Below, in pieces: positions 1-8,663 of a stretch of 64,000 nt of DNA. Every line of letters begins with the position of its first letter. The first letter of the stretch is position 1. Below the pieces are notes generated by a model. The model was not told where the DNA came from. It did not search any database and worked only from the letters and a program-made list of their open reading frames with translations. Position numbers and translations under genes: made by a program. The DNA comes from Synechococcus sp. PCC 6312 (GTDB lineage Bacteria; Cyanobacteriota; Cyanobacteriia; Thermosynechococcales; Thermosynechococcaceae). The stretch is taken from assembly GCF_000316685.1 (NCBI RefSeq), contig NC_019680.1, positions 3,357,407 through 3,421,406 on the forward strand. The letters are read 5' to 3'.

Positions 1-182
1 ATCAAAAAGTTCACGGGGCGCATTTTTAAGCGAAAGCAATGTTCCCCCAAAAGCTCGACTCGGGTTGGGTCAGTCAGGGCATGGACAAGGCGTTGGGGCT
101 GGCGTAAATAGTGTTGGATGGGGGTAGGATGACTGGGCACATCCAGGGTTACAGTTTGGTTAGCCGTAAAGTGGAGATACAT
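1..182 (-). CDS. DUF1997 family protein, N-terminal part (cut by window edge)
   Basis: An open frame begins at an ATG at 182 on the minus strand and runs to base 1 without a stop, giving about 60 residues. The translation opens MYLHFTANQTVTLDV and contains PIQHYLRQPQRLVHAL and RLKMRPVNFL. This is the N-terminal pattern of DUF1997, a protein of unknown function shared by cyanobacteria and chloroplast-bearing plants. It is divergent from pheA, so the roughly 117 bases between them should carry both promoters. The function is not known and the C-terminal part lies outside the window. Confidence 0.8.
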   Translation of the reverse strand, partial: MYLHFTANQTVTLDVPSHPTPIQHYLRQPQRLVHALTDPTRVELLGEHCFRLKMRPVNFL

Positions 183-299
183 ATAACCTGAGAACCCCTT
201 TAACTTTCTTAACCTAAGTTTACAATATTTCCACAGTGGGCGGTTTATCCCCAACCTAAACTCTAAACAAGCCTTTCATCTGTTTTGGAACCTTGCCCC

Positions 300-1172
300 A
301 TGCCCATCACCCTTGCTCACCTTGGTCCCGCCGGAACCTATGCGGAGATGGCGGCCTTGGCATTTGGAAACACACTCAGTCTGAAACACCCCGAGACTTT
401 TGATTTACACCCCTATCCGAGTATTGCTCAATCCCTCCAGGCCTTGGATCGGGGTGAGGTTCACTATGCCATTGTCCCCGTGGAGAATTCCCTCGAGGGC
501 AGCGTCAATATGACCCTTGATACCCTCTGGCAGTTGAAACACATTCAAATTACCCAGGCCCTTGTCTTGCCAATCTCCCATGCTTTTGTAACCCAGGCCA
601 CCGATTTAACAAAAGTTCAAAACGTTTACTCACATCCCCAGGCCCTTGGTCAATGCCAACCTTGGTTACAGGAATTTTTACCCCAGGCCAGTCAAATCCC
701 CACCAACTCCACCAGTGCCGCCTTAAGCTATCTCACCACTGATCCCACTACTGCGGCCATTACCTCCATCCGGGCCGCCCAACTCCATCATTTGCCAATT
801 TTTGCCCGTGATATCCAAGCCTACCCCCTTGAGGCTGATACCCCGATGAACTGTACGCGCTTTTGGGTCATGAAACCCCGCGAGACTGACGGCTGGCCCC
901 AGGCCGGTGATAGCTATACCTCCTTAGCCTTTAGTTTGCCTAACAATTGTCCGGGGGCATTAGTCAACGCCTTAATGATCTTTGCCCAACGAAATATTAA
1001 CCTCAGTCGGATTGAATCCCGCCCCAGTAAACGCAGCTTGGGGGATTATTTATTTTTCCTAGACTTGGAAGTTGGGGAGAAGAGGGAGATTGTCCATACT
1101 GCCCTTGAGGAACTTCAGGCCCACACAGAAGTCTTGCACGTTTGGGGCAGCTATTCGATTGCAATGGTCTAA
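300..1172 (+). CDS. pheA: Prephenate dehydratase
   Basis: Converts prephenate to phenylpyruvate in phenylalanine synthesis. The protein has about 290 residues, the usual length of a monofunctional enzyme. The N-terminus GPAGTYAE, the segment VENSLEGSV and the catalytic TRF in NCTRFWVM mark the dehydratase domain. The C-terminal ACT domain carries the ESRP motif (RIESRPSKRSLGDY) used for phenylalanine feedback. I chose the ATG at 300 over an in-frame TTG at 285, because family members start a few residues before GPAGTY. No chorismate mutase domain is fused. A separate AroH-type mutase lies at 57.5-57.9 kb, so the two steps are split between genes. Confidence 0.96.
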   Translation: MPITLAHLGPAGTYAEMAALAFGNTLSLKHPETFDLHPYPSIAQSLQALDRGEVHYAIVPVENSLEGSVNMTLDTLWQLKHIQITQALVLPISHAFVTQATDLTKVQNVYSHPQALGQCQPWLQEFLPQASQIPTNSTSAALSYLTTDPTTAAITSIRAAQLHHLPIFARDIQAYPLEADTPMNCTRFWVMKPRETDGWPQAGDSYTSLAFSLPNNCPGALVNALMIFAQRNINLSRIESRPSKRSLGDYLFFLDLEVGEKREIVHTALEELQAHTEVLHVWGSYSIAMV

Positions 1173-1195
1173 TGTTCAAGGGGGATACTTTACCT

Positions 1196-1744
1196 ATGGC
1201 TCAGTGGTTAGCAGTCAAAACCCGTGTTAATTCTGCCTTTCAGTTATTAATGTCTTTCCATTGGGCCATGTACGGTTGCTTTCTCATTTTGTTTACCACC
1301 GGAACAATCATGGCTCGCCTAACCCGTGGTACCCCCGGCCGCAGTGAGATGTACGACTTCCATAAGGGCCTGGGGGTGATTGTTCTACTCCTACTGGTGG
1401 CCCGGTTGCTGGTGCTACTGCGGGTTTGGTGGCGCAAATATACTAAACAGTTGCCCAAATTTTCCCCGGCCTGGTGGCAGAAATGTCTTCTTCATGGCCT
1501 CCTATATCTGTTTATGGTGGTTGTGCCCTTAAGTGGGTTGTTGTTTTCCAATTCTCGCCGCAGTGGTTCTGTGCAAGTGTTTGGGATGACCCTACCAGAT
1601 CTATTTCCGGTCAATCCAAAGGTTGTAGAGTTGGGCCAGGACTTGCATTTTTGGTTGGCCTACACCTTTTTGCTTACCATTGTGGTTCACATCATTGCCC
1701 AGAGAAAATTTGTCCAGGCCCAGTGGCGGCGATATTTTACTTAA
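1196..1744 (+). CDS. Cytochrome b561 family membrane protein
   Basis: A predicted four-helix membrane protein of about 182 residues. Histidines suited to axial haem ligation occur in FHW near the N-terminus, in FHKGLG, in LLHGLLYLF and in LHFWLAYTFLLTIVVH, matching the bacterial b561 (CybB-like) pattern of two b haems. Its likely role is electron transfer between quinol and an unknown partner in the membrane. An AAGGGGG sequence about 11 bases upstream supports the ATG at 1196. An ATG at 1172 overlapping the pheA stop (TAATG) is the alternative and would couple translation to pheA. The physiological partner is unknown. Confidence 0.85.
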   Translation: MAQWLAVKTRVNSAFQLLMSFHWAMYGCFLILFTTGTIMARLTRGTPGRSEMYDFHKGLGVIVLLLLVARLLVLLRVWWRKYTKQLPKFSPAWWQKCLLHGLLYLFMVVVPLSGLLFSNSRRSGSVQVFGMTLPDLFPVNPKVVELGQDLHFWLAYTFLLTIVVHIIAQRKFVQAQWRRYFT

Positions 1745-1862
1745 GAGGGTGTGGACAGGCCTAAAATTACTGATCCAGTTAAATATTTTTTAGGGATATG
1801 ATTGACCACACCCCCTACAATCGAAGAAACCACTGAGTAATTATACGGACTAACCCAGGCCA

Positions 1863-2147
1863 ATGCAGACCACTGACACCCAAGACTACCCCCTTCTTTC
1901 CGAACGTGAATTACAGGTGATTGAATTAGTGGCGGCGGGATTGACCAATCAAGAAATTGCCGTGGAACTGGACATCAGCAAACGTACCGTTGACAACCAC
2001 ATCAGCAATATTCTCACCAAAACTAAAACCGATAATCGGGTTGCCCTTGTCCGTTGGGCCTTGCAATGGGGGAAGGTTTGTCTAGATCATGTTAACTGTT
2101 GTCCATTGCCCAGCCGCTCCCCTCTCGTGAATGAATCCCAGGCCTAG
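1863..2147 (+). CDS. pedR: Small LuxR-type transcription regulator, PedR-like
   Basis: A 94-residue protein that is almost entirely a LuxR-type helix-turn-helix. It has the signature LTNQEIAVELDISKRTVDNH, with no receiver domain. The tail WGKVCLDHVNCC matches Synechocystis PedR (Ssl0564), where cysteines link regulator activity to thioredoxin and photosynthetic electron transport. From that family, this protein should act as a constitutive DNA-binding regulator that responds to light-dependent reduction. It stands alone with about 118 bases of upstream sequence. The assignment rests on domain architecture and the cysteine tail. Confidence 0.8.
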   Translation: MQTTDTQDYPLLSERELQVIELVAAGLTNQEIAVELDISKRTVDNHISNILTKTKTDNRVALVRWALQWGKVCLDHVNCCPLPSRSPLVNESQA

Positions 2148-2192
2148 GATTGGGGATTGTCCCTGGAGATCAGGACTGAGCGGCGGGGTTCA

Positions 2193-2486
2193 ATGTTTGG
2201 TGAAATACTTGGCATGGTTGTTAGCCCCTCAACTCCCTTAAGCTGTCCCCAACTCCCCCTAGCGGTCTATCGGGAAGTCCAAGCTCATCTCGAACAATTG
2301 CCCGGAGTCACGGTCGAGCTTTTACCCCCCTTGCCCGGCCCCTTTGATTACCTGGCCAGCCAAATTGGTGGCATCCGGATTGAAACCCCAGAGTGTTTAT
2401 CGGCTGAGGATGCACAATATTTGCAAGACATCCTCGACTATTACGCCCAACAGTTCGGGGCCTGGCAACCCTATGGAGAAAGCTAG
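2193..2486 (+). CDS. Conserved cyanobacterial protein of unknown function
   Basis: A 98-residue soluble protein starting MFGEILGM. An in-frame TTG at 2157 gives a longer form, but the ATG at 2193 is preceded by a purine-rich GCGGGG and gives the natural N-terminus. It contains PQLPLAVYREVQAHLEQ and FDYLASQIGGIRIE, a pattern I associate with a short uncharacterised family in many cyanobacteria. It ends 2 bases before the Get3-like gene, so the two are almost certainly cotranscribed. No catalytic motif or membrane segment is visible. Confidence 0.72.
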   Translation: MFGEILGMVVSPSTPLSCPQLPLAVYREVQAHLEQLPGVTVELLPPLPGPFDYLASQIGGIRIETPECLSAEDAQYLQDILDYYAQQFGAWQPYGES

Positions 2487-2488
2487 TT

Positions 2489-3577
2489 ATGCCCAAGGTC
2501 GTGGCCTTTTTAGGCAGTGATATTGAACCCACCGCTTACGCAGTCGCCCAAAGTCATGCCCAGGCCGGTCAAAAGACTTTAATCCTCGTTCCTACCCCTG
2601 GCATCCGGTTCAAACATCTCTGTGGGACTGAGTTTAACCCGCAACCAACAACCATTGCCCCAAATTTAGAGATTGTCGAGCTGCAAGCTATTCAAATCCT
2701 GAGCGGGGCCTGGGAAGAATTGCGGAAATTTGTCCGAGATTATGTTCCCGCTGATGTCCTAGGGAGTGAGGTCTATGCGGGAGAGCTGATGGTTTTACCA
2801 GGAATGGATTTATTTCTCACCCTAAATGCCATCCGCCAGTATTATCAAAATTCTGCCTACGATGTTCTAGTCTATGCCGGCATCGATCCAACCACCACCT
2901 TGCGCTTTATTGGCCTGCCCCATGCCCTGGCCTGGTATTATCGGCGATTTGGCCGCATTTTGGAAGACTTAGACCCAGTTAAAATTGCCAACGCCATTGG
3001 CGGCCCCCTGGCCACAGCCCTCTTAGCGGCCAACTTTGATACCCAAAAAATTTCTACGGCCCTCAGTCAAGGCAAAGAATGGGTTGAGCAGGGGGTAAAC
3101 GCGGTGGGCGACCCTCAGCAGTTGCAGGTTTATTTAGTCACCTCCCCGGAATCAATGGCCATCCAACAGACCCAGTGGTTATGGGGCGCAAGTCAGCAAG
3201 TCCAAGTGCCTATTTCCCAAGTCTTGGTACCAACGGTTAACCCCGCTGCAATCGAGGCTGTAACGGCTGCCTTTAGCCCGCTGACTGTCCAAGGTTTAAG
3301 GGGTAATGACCGGGGCTTGGTTGATGTGGCCAGCTTGCCCAATTTAGACACCCCCCTCAAGGCTCCCCCCTGCCAAGAAATGAATGTGGCCCAACGGCAA
3401 ATAAAGGTCTTTTTACCCGGCTTGGCTAAACACCAAGTTAAACTGACTCAATTTAATGGAGAAATCACTATCGAAGCTGCCGATCAACGCCGACATTTAC
3501 CACTTCCCCCCGAGTTACAAAATCAACCCGTAACCGCAGGTAAATTTGAAGCCCCATACCTAATCATCAGTTTTTAG
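2489..3577 (+). CDS. Get3/ArsA-like protein lacking the P-loop
   Basis: A 362-residue member of the cyanobacterial and chloroplast ArsA/Get3 group, with a C-terminal HSP20-like beta domain (about residues 290-362, ending APYLIISF). Active members start with a deviant Walker A of the GKGGxGKT type. Here the same position reads FLGSDIEPTAYAVA, with no lysine- and threonine-containing P-loop, so ATP binding in the usual way is unlikely. The central region (YDVLVYAGIDPTTTLRFIGLP and LAWYYRRFGRI) keeps the fold. It may act as a regulatory or client-binding partner of an intact paralogue elsewhere in the genome. It is probably in an operon with the preceding gene. Confidence 0.7.
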   Translation: MPKVVAFLGSDIEPTAYAVAQSHAQAGQKTLILVPTPGIRFKHLCGTEFNPQPTTIAPNLEIVELQAIQILSGAWEELRKFVRDYVPADVLGSEVYAGELMVLPGMDLFLTLNAIRQYYQNSAYDVLVYAGIDPTTTLRFIGLPHALAWYYRRFGRILEDLDPVKIANAIGGPLATALLAANFDTQKISTALSQGKEWVEQGVNAVGDPQQLQVYLVTSPESMAIQQTQWLWGASQQVQVPISQVLVPTVNPAAIEAVTAAFSPLTVQGLRGNDRGLVDVASLPNLDTPLKAPPCQEMNVAQRQIKVFLPGLAKHQVKLTQFNGEITIEAADQRRHLPLPPELQNQPVTAGKFEAPYLIISF

Positions 3578-3599
3578 GCCTTTCAACCCAGGAGGGTGG

Positions 3600-5888
3600 C
3601 TAGAATCGTTCGAGGGTTTCCCAAGTGCGACCTAAGGCTTCGGGAGTGACGGAAATGCCATCAATGCCCAGGCCGGCCAACCATTCGACCCAATCGGGAT
3701 AGACGCTGGCCGCTTCCCCACATAAACTACAGGCCAGGCCAAGGTTCTGAGCGGTCCGAATCAGTTGGCTAATGGCTGCTTTGACTGCCGGATGATTCTC
3801 ATTAAACTGCTCGCCTAAGCTGGAATGCTCCCGATCCACCCCCAGAAGTAATTGGGTTAAATCATTACTGCCAATGGAAATACCCTTCACCCCCAGGCCA
3901 GCTAAATCTGTCAACATAAACAAGATGCCAGGCACTTCGGCCATGACCCACAATTCAAAGTCTGGAACACGGGATAGGCCCACCCAATTAAGTTGTTCCT
4001 GGCAAAATACGACTTCTTCACAACTGCGGACAAAGGGTAAAACGAAACGAATTGGGCCGGGATGCGAGTCATGAATTTGCTGTAGGGTAGCCAGTTCCAG
4101 TTGTAATAATTCCGGGTACAGACAACTGCGGGCCACGCCCCGTAACCCCAAAACTGGATTTTCCTCATCAGGTTCATACTGGTTCCCCCCGACTAACCCC
4201 CGTAGTTCATGGGAGCGTAAATCTAGGGAACGATAAAAAATTGGCCGGGGAGCAAAGGCCGCAAAGAAGGGTTCTAAGCCCTGCCTAAACCGAGCTTGAA
4301 GTTGAGCTTGACGATGTTCTCTAAACCAGAGAGTGGGATGTTGGCCGGACAAACGTTCCAAAAAAATATTTTCTGAGCGCAACAGGCCAATCCCGGCAAT
4401 AGGCAGCTTGGGTAACTGTTCTAGGGCCTGGCTCTGGCTCAGGTTGACATAGAGTTGTGTCCGAAGGGTTGGCCTGGGGGTAGGCGGCGGTGGGCCGGAA
4501 GGTGGGGCAAAAAGTAGTGGCGGCCTGGGTTGGAGAACTGGCGTTATTTCCGTGACATGGGCAACATGGCCCGTTTGACCATCAAGGTATAAAACATCCC
4601 CATTGCGAATGTTCCGAGTTGCGTCCAAGACCCCAATCACCGCTGGCAGCCCCAATTCTCGCGCCAAAATTGCCCCATGAGATGCAAGTCCGCCTCGTTC
4701 ACAGACCAGGCCCGCCGCCCCCCGCAACCCCGGCAACCATTCTGGATTAATGTTGACAACAACCCAAATAAATCCCGATTGCTGACTACCAAAATTAGGA
4801 GCGGCCATGGATTCTGTGATCACGAGGGCTGGGCCTAAGGCTTGGCCAGGTGTGGCGATGATCCCAGTGGCTAAGGGTTTGAGGTGGAGTTGGTGGGAGT
4901 TTGGCGGATGTTCGGGTAAGTGGTCACTCACGCGGCTAATCTGGGCCAGGCCGGTTTCTGTCGGAATTTGCCAACCGTAGCACAATGGTTTTGGTTGAAT
5001 TGATCGGGGCAGGGTACTGAGGAGTTGGGTCAGGTTTTCTAGGTGGTCATCACTCAAGATCATGTCCTGGTCTATGGTTGCCGGGAGGGGCATGAGGGTG
5101 ACTCCCAGGCCTGGGCTGAGGGTGTCGGCATGATCTTTTTGGCCCAGGTGAGTCTGGCGGAGTTTGAAGGTAGTGGCCTCCAAGTCATAGCGGTCAGGGG
5201 CCATAGTCGTCTCGCCATCGGCCAATCCAGGAACAGCCGTGATGTGCCAGACCCCAGCCGCAAAGGTGGCGCAACCTGTGGCAATACAGGGAGCAACCGA
5301 CTGAATTAACACCTCCAGGCCCAGGTCAAGGGGATTAATCTGCCGCTGCTGCCATTGGATGAGATAGCGGGCCTGGAACATGTTGCCAAAGAGTTGCTCA
5401 AGGCCAAGTGAGAGTTGGTTCACCTCAACCACCAATCCCGGCCAAAAATCAGGGGGCAATTGTTTCTCTGGGCTAGGATGGCTGAAATAGGGAATCAGGC
5501 GTAAATAGTCACAGTTCCAGGCCTGGATCACCTGCATTAATGGCTCTAGCTCGCTGCCTGGTAATTCCGGAAAAGAGATTTGGAACTTTTCAGCAGCCTG
5601 TTGCCAAGGGAAATGAGCCGATGAATTCTTCAAGCTTGCCTGAAAACTGGCCCAAGGCTCTGCCAAACTGGCTCGATAAACCTCCCAGGCCCCGTTGAGT
5701 AAAATCGCACCCGCTGTCAACCTCACCTGATGCTGCTCAAGCTGGAGGAGATGTTGTAACGGCGGACTGAGGAGAAGCTGACCTACCGCGCCTTGGTTGA
5801 GGCAATCCTGACATTGAGCATCACGACTGACCAGGCCTGGAGCCAAGCATTGACAATCTTGATGGAGTTGCAAAAATGCGATTGTCAC
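3600..5888 (-). CDS. PEP-synthase-like / PEP-utilising protein with diverged N-terminus
   Basis: A 762-residue protein whose C-terminal half is that of PEP synthase and pyruvate phosphate dikinase. The phosphohistidine loop is GGLASHGAILARELGLPAV (His near residue 403). It is followed by the PEP/pyruvate TIM barrel with GLLRSENIFL, GVARSCLYPELL, ISIGSNDLTQLLLGVDR and the catalytic-cysteine motif CSLCGEAA. The N-terminal 350 residues do not show a recognisable ATP-grasp nucleotide domain, and they begin with a cysteine-containing stretch (CQCLAPG, CQDC). Phosphotransfer chemistry on PEP seems retained, but ATP use is doubtful. It may be a specialised cyanobacterial paralogue rather than true PpsA. 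Confidence 0.75.
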   Translation of the reverse strand: MTIAFLQLHQDCQCLAPGLVSRDAQCQDCLNQGAVGQLLLSPPLQHLLQLEQHQVRLTAGAILLNGAWEVYRASLAEPWASFQASLKNSSAHFPWQQAAEKFQISFPELPGSELEPLMQVIQAWNCDYLRLIPYFSHPSPEKQLPPDFWPGLVVEVNQLSLGLEQLFGNMFQARYLIQWQQRQINPLDLGLEVLIQSVAPCIATGCATFAAGVWHITAVPGLADGETTMAPDRYDLEATTFKLRQTHLGQKDHADTLSPGLGVTLMPLPATIDQDMILSDDHLENLTQLLSTLPRSIQPKPLCYGWQIPTETGLAQISRVSDHLPEHPPNSHQLHLKPLATGIIATPGQALGPALVITESMAAPNFGSQQSGFIWVVVNINPEWLPGLRGAAGLVCERGGLASHGAILARELGLPAVIGVLDATRNIRNGDVLYLDGQTGHVAHVTEITPVLQPRPPLLFAPPSGPPPPTPRPTLRTQLYVNLSQSQALEQLPKLPIAGIGLLRSENIFLERLSGQHPTLWFREHRQAQLQARFRQGLEPFFAAFAPRPIFYRSLDLRSHELRGLVGGNQYEPDEENPVLGLRGVARSCLYPELLQLELATLQQIHDSHPGPIRFVLPFVRSCEEVVFCQEQLNWVGLSRVPDFELWVMAEVPGILFMLTDLAGLGVKGISIGSNDLTQLLLGVDREHSSLGEQFNENHPAVKAAISQLIRTAQNLGLACSLCGEAASVYPDWVEWLAGLGIDGISVTPEALGRTWETLERF

Positions 5889-5940
5889 AGGCCCTAACTC
5901 AGAGTCGCCAAAACAAGAGATTTTCAGATCAGTAGAGCGA

Positions 5941-8223
5941 TCACAATGCCGCTGAAGCTTCCACCGGAATCGTCAGATCCGCCCCAGATTTACTCCCCCC
6001 TGATGTTCCCTGTTGCCGCCGCCGCAGACTGACCACATCCGTAATTTTCTTAATTTGGGTAAAGGTCTGATCCAACTGATGGGCATCTGTAACATCAATA
6101 CTGAGATCAATAATAGCTGTTTGTCCCGGAAAGGTTTTGACTTGGGCATTACTGACATTAATGCGATTATCAGTCAAGCGGATCAAAATATCCTTCAGGA
6201 TACCCACTCGGTCAATTACTTCAATTTGGACATCCACAGAATAGGTTAGGGGACGATTGCTTTTAGTCTGTGGATTCCAACGCACCGGAATCAGCCGCTC
6301 ACCGGGGATACTCTCCGCATTGGCACAGCCTTGGCGATGAATCGAAATTCCCCGACTCCCCAAAGTGACAACCCCAATAATTGGCTCTCCAGGGACAGGA
6401 CTACAGCAACCCGCCAAGTGGTAAACCAGGCCCTCAATACCTAGGATTGGGGATTCACTGGCGCGCCCTGAGGGAGGTGGGATGACTTTCGGGCTACTGT
6501 GGGTGAGATTTATCAGGGCCTGGGTATCGGGTTCAACGGACTTAGCGGTTTCTCGCAGCCGATTAACGATCAGACTGAGGGTAATTTCCCCATAACCTAA
6601 AGCGGCCAAGAGATCATCCACAGCCTGGTAATTACAGCGTTCGGCCACCGCCTGCATCCGCGCCGATTTTAGCAGTGCATCCAGGCCCGACTTACCTAAT
6701 TCATTCACCAGTAATTCTCGACCCCGCTGGATATTTTCCTCACGATGGGAGCGTTTATACCATTGGCGGATGCGGTTGCGGGCTGTCTCCGTCACCACGA
6801 AATTTAACCAATCCAAACTGGGATGGGCATTTTTCTGGGTGATGATATCAACAATATCCCCATTGCGGAGAATCGTATCTAGGGGGACGATGCGTTGATT
6901 GATTCTGGCCCCAGCACAATGATTCCCGACTTCCGTATGAATGTGATAAGCAAAATCTACTGGAGTTGCCCCTTGATGGAGGGATTTCACATCGCCTTGG
7001 GGAGTGAAGACATAAACTTCATTATCAAACAGATCATCTCGAACACTGTTGAGATATTCCTGGGCATCCTTCAGATCGTTTTGCCAATCTAACAATTGCC
7101 GGAGCCAGGTAAATTTTTCATCACGGGCATTCCACTTATTCGGCTGTGAACCCCCAGTTTCCTTGTATTTCCAGTGGGCCGCAATCCCGTTTTCAGCCAC
7201 AGCGTGCATTTCTGTAGTGCGAATTTGGACTTCTAAGGGCTGTCCCCCCAGGCCAATGACCACCGTATGCAGGGATTGGTATTGATTCGGCTTTGGCAAG
7301 CTAATGTAATCCTTGAACCGGCCAGGCATGGAGCGAAAACAATCATGGACAACAGCTAAGGCCCGATAACATTCATCCTTGTTGGCGACTAAGACCCGAA
7401 TACCTGCCACATCATAGATTTCATGGAACTCCTTTTGTTGCCGCCGCATTTTTTGATGAATACTATAGAGATGCTTCGGTCGCCCGGAAATTTCCAAATG
7501 TTCAAAGCCTAAGGTTCCCATGCGCTCTTGGAGTAGATTTAAAGCCTCCTGTAATTGCGCTTCCCGAATGGCCCGTTTATCAGCGACCAACTCTTGCATT
7601 TTGCGATAGGCTTCCGGCTCTAAATACTTGAAAGACAAATCTTCCAATTCCCATTTAAACCGCCAAATTCCCAGCCGATTGGCTAAGGGTGCGTAAATAT
7701 CCTTGGTTTCTTGGGCAATCCGAATTTGCTTTTCCGGCTTGAGATATTCCAATGTCCGCATGTTATGGAGCCGATCCGCCAATTTGACGATGATCACCCG
7801 AATATCTTGGGCCATAGCCAAAAATAAATGGCGAAAGGTCTCGGCCTGGCGTTCCGTCTTGCTGGAAAAGTCAAAGTTAGACAGCTTGGTGACCCCTTCG
7901 ACAAGGTAGCGAACTTCCGGACCAAATTGAACCTCTAGCTCCTCCCCCGTGACCACCGTATCCTCAATCACATCATGTAAAAATCCGGCAGCAATTAAGG
8001 CTGCTCCACCCCCTAAATCTCGCAATAACCCCGCCACCGCCACGGGATGGGCAATGTAGGGTTCCCCAGAAGCCCGTTTTTGCCCGGTGTGCAGATCGTA
8101 AGCAAAAGTAAAAGCTCGACAGATTAAAGATTGCCCGTCATCGGCATTGGGTTCCAGTAAACACGCTTGTAACCAATCAGGAACCAATATATCTGTGGGG
8201 ACAGGGGGTGCCAATGCATTCAT
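5941..8223 (-). CDS. Bifunctional (p)ppGpp synthetase/hydrolase, Rsh family
   Basis: A 760-residue RelA/SpoT homologue controlling the stringent response. In order it shows an HD hydrolase domain with FLHDVIEDT (His83-Asp84), a synthetase domain (YDVAGIRVLV, RFKDYISLPKPNQYQSLHT), a TGS domain (VYVFTPQGDVKSL), a cysteine-containing conserved region (YHLAGCCSPVPGEPI) and a C-terminal ACT domain. The intact HD motif indicates that hydrolysis is retained, so this is probably the single bifunctional enzyme of the cell. The start at 8223 lies on an isolated transcript with a 440-base upstream region. The length matches other cyanobacterial homologues. Confidence 0.96.
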   Translation of the reverse strand: MNALAPPVPTDILVPDWLQACLLEPNADDGQSLICRAFTFAYDLHTGQKRASGEPYIAHPVAVAGLLRDLGGGAALIAAGFLHDVIEDTVVTGEELEVQFGPEVRYLVEGVTKLSNFDFSSKTERQAETFRHLFLAMAQDIRVIIVKLADRLHNMRTLEYLKPEKQIRIAQETKDIYAPLANRLGIWRFKWELEDLSFKYLEPEAYRKMQELVADKRAIREAQLQEALNLLQERMGTLGFEHLEISGRPKHLYSIHQKMRRQQKEFHEIYDVAGIRVLVANKDECYRALAVVHDCFRSMPGRFKDYISLPKPNQYQSLHTVVIGLGGQPLEVQIRTTEMHAVAENGIAAHWKYKETGGSQPNKWNARDEKFTWLRQLLDWQNDLKDAQEYLNSVRDDLFDNEVYVFTPQGDVKSLHQGATPVDFAYHIHTEVGNHCAGARINQRIVPLDTILRNGDIVDIITQKNAHPSLDWLNFVVTETARNRIRQWYKRSHREENIQRGRELLVNELGKSGLDALLKSARMQAVAERCNYQAVDDLLAALGYGEITLSLIVNRLRETAKSVEPDTQALINLTHSSPKVIPPPSGRASESPILGIEGLVYHLAGCCSPVPGEPIIGVVTLGSRGISIHRQGCANAESIPGERLIPVRWNPQTKSNRPLTYSVDVQIEVIDRVGILKDILIRLTDNRINVSNAQVKTFPGQTAIIDLSIDVTDAHQLDQTFTQIKKITDVVSLRRRQQGTSGGSKSGADLTIPVEASAAL

Positions 8224-8663
8224 AGGAACTTGAGCAGGCCTGAGGTCATGTCATTTCATTGTATATAAATCTTACAATCTTGTATAGACTGATACACAAG
8301 CAATTCCAGACAGAGTACACTCCAAAAGGCATTGCGATGATGTCACTATATCTGGGGTTAAACAAGAGTGCCTTAACAATCGTTACTCGATAATTACAGC
8401 AGAGATTTCAATGGGTTAAGAATGCGCCAATCACACAGACGATGTTAAAAATGATCGGAATCGGGTAGGCATCGCCAGACAAGCTTGTTTTGCTGATTCG
8501 ATATTGTTATCTGGGGCTGCACAGTTGGTAATCGCGACTTGCTAATCGTTAGAAACGATACATTTGAGCTATTTATCCAGCAGATTACGCCTCAGAAAAC
8601 ATGAGTCCAAGAAACCGATAAACTATAATTTTCCTAATCCGCATTGGAACCCAATTAATTCTT
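8224..8663. other. 440-bp intergenic region between rsh and mazG
   Basis: This is a divergent promoter region. Next to the rsh start it is AT-rich with TATATAAA-like sequence, which could include a promoter. I find no tRNA, no ORF above about 20 codons, no convincing hairpin and no repeat. It lacks CAGGCC-type words, unlike the flanking genes. Confidence 0.5.

Noticed and set aside
1142-1195. Extended N-terminus of the cytochrome b561 frame from a TTG at 1142
   Set aside because: It overlaps the end of pheA by 31 bases and adds residues unlike the family, while a good ribosome-binding site precedes the ATG at 1196.
1747-1813. GGGTGTGG...CCACACCC inverted repeat with a 51-base loop after the cytochrome gene
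   Set aside because: The loop is too long for a terminator and no T tract follows the second arm. It may be chance or a leader element of pedR, but evidence is thin.
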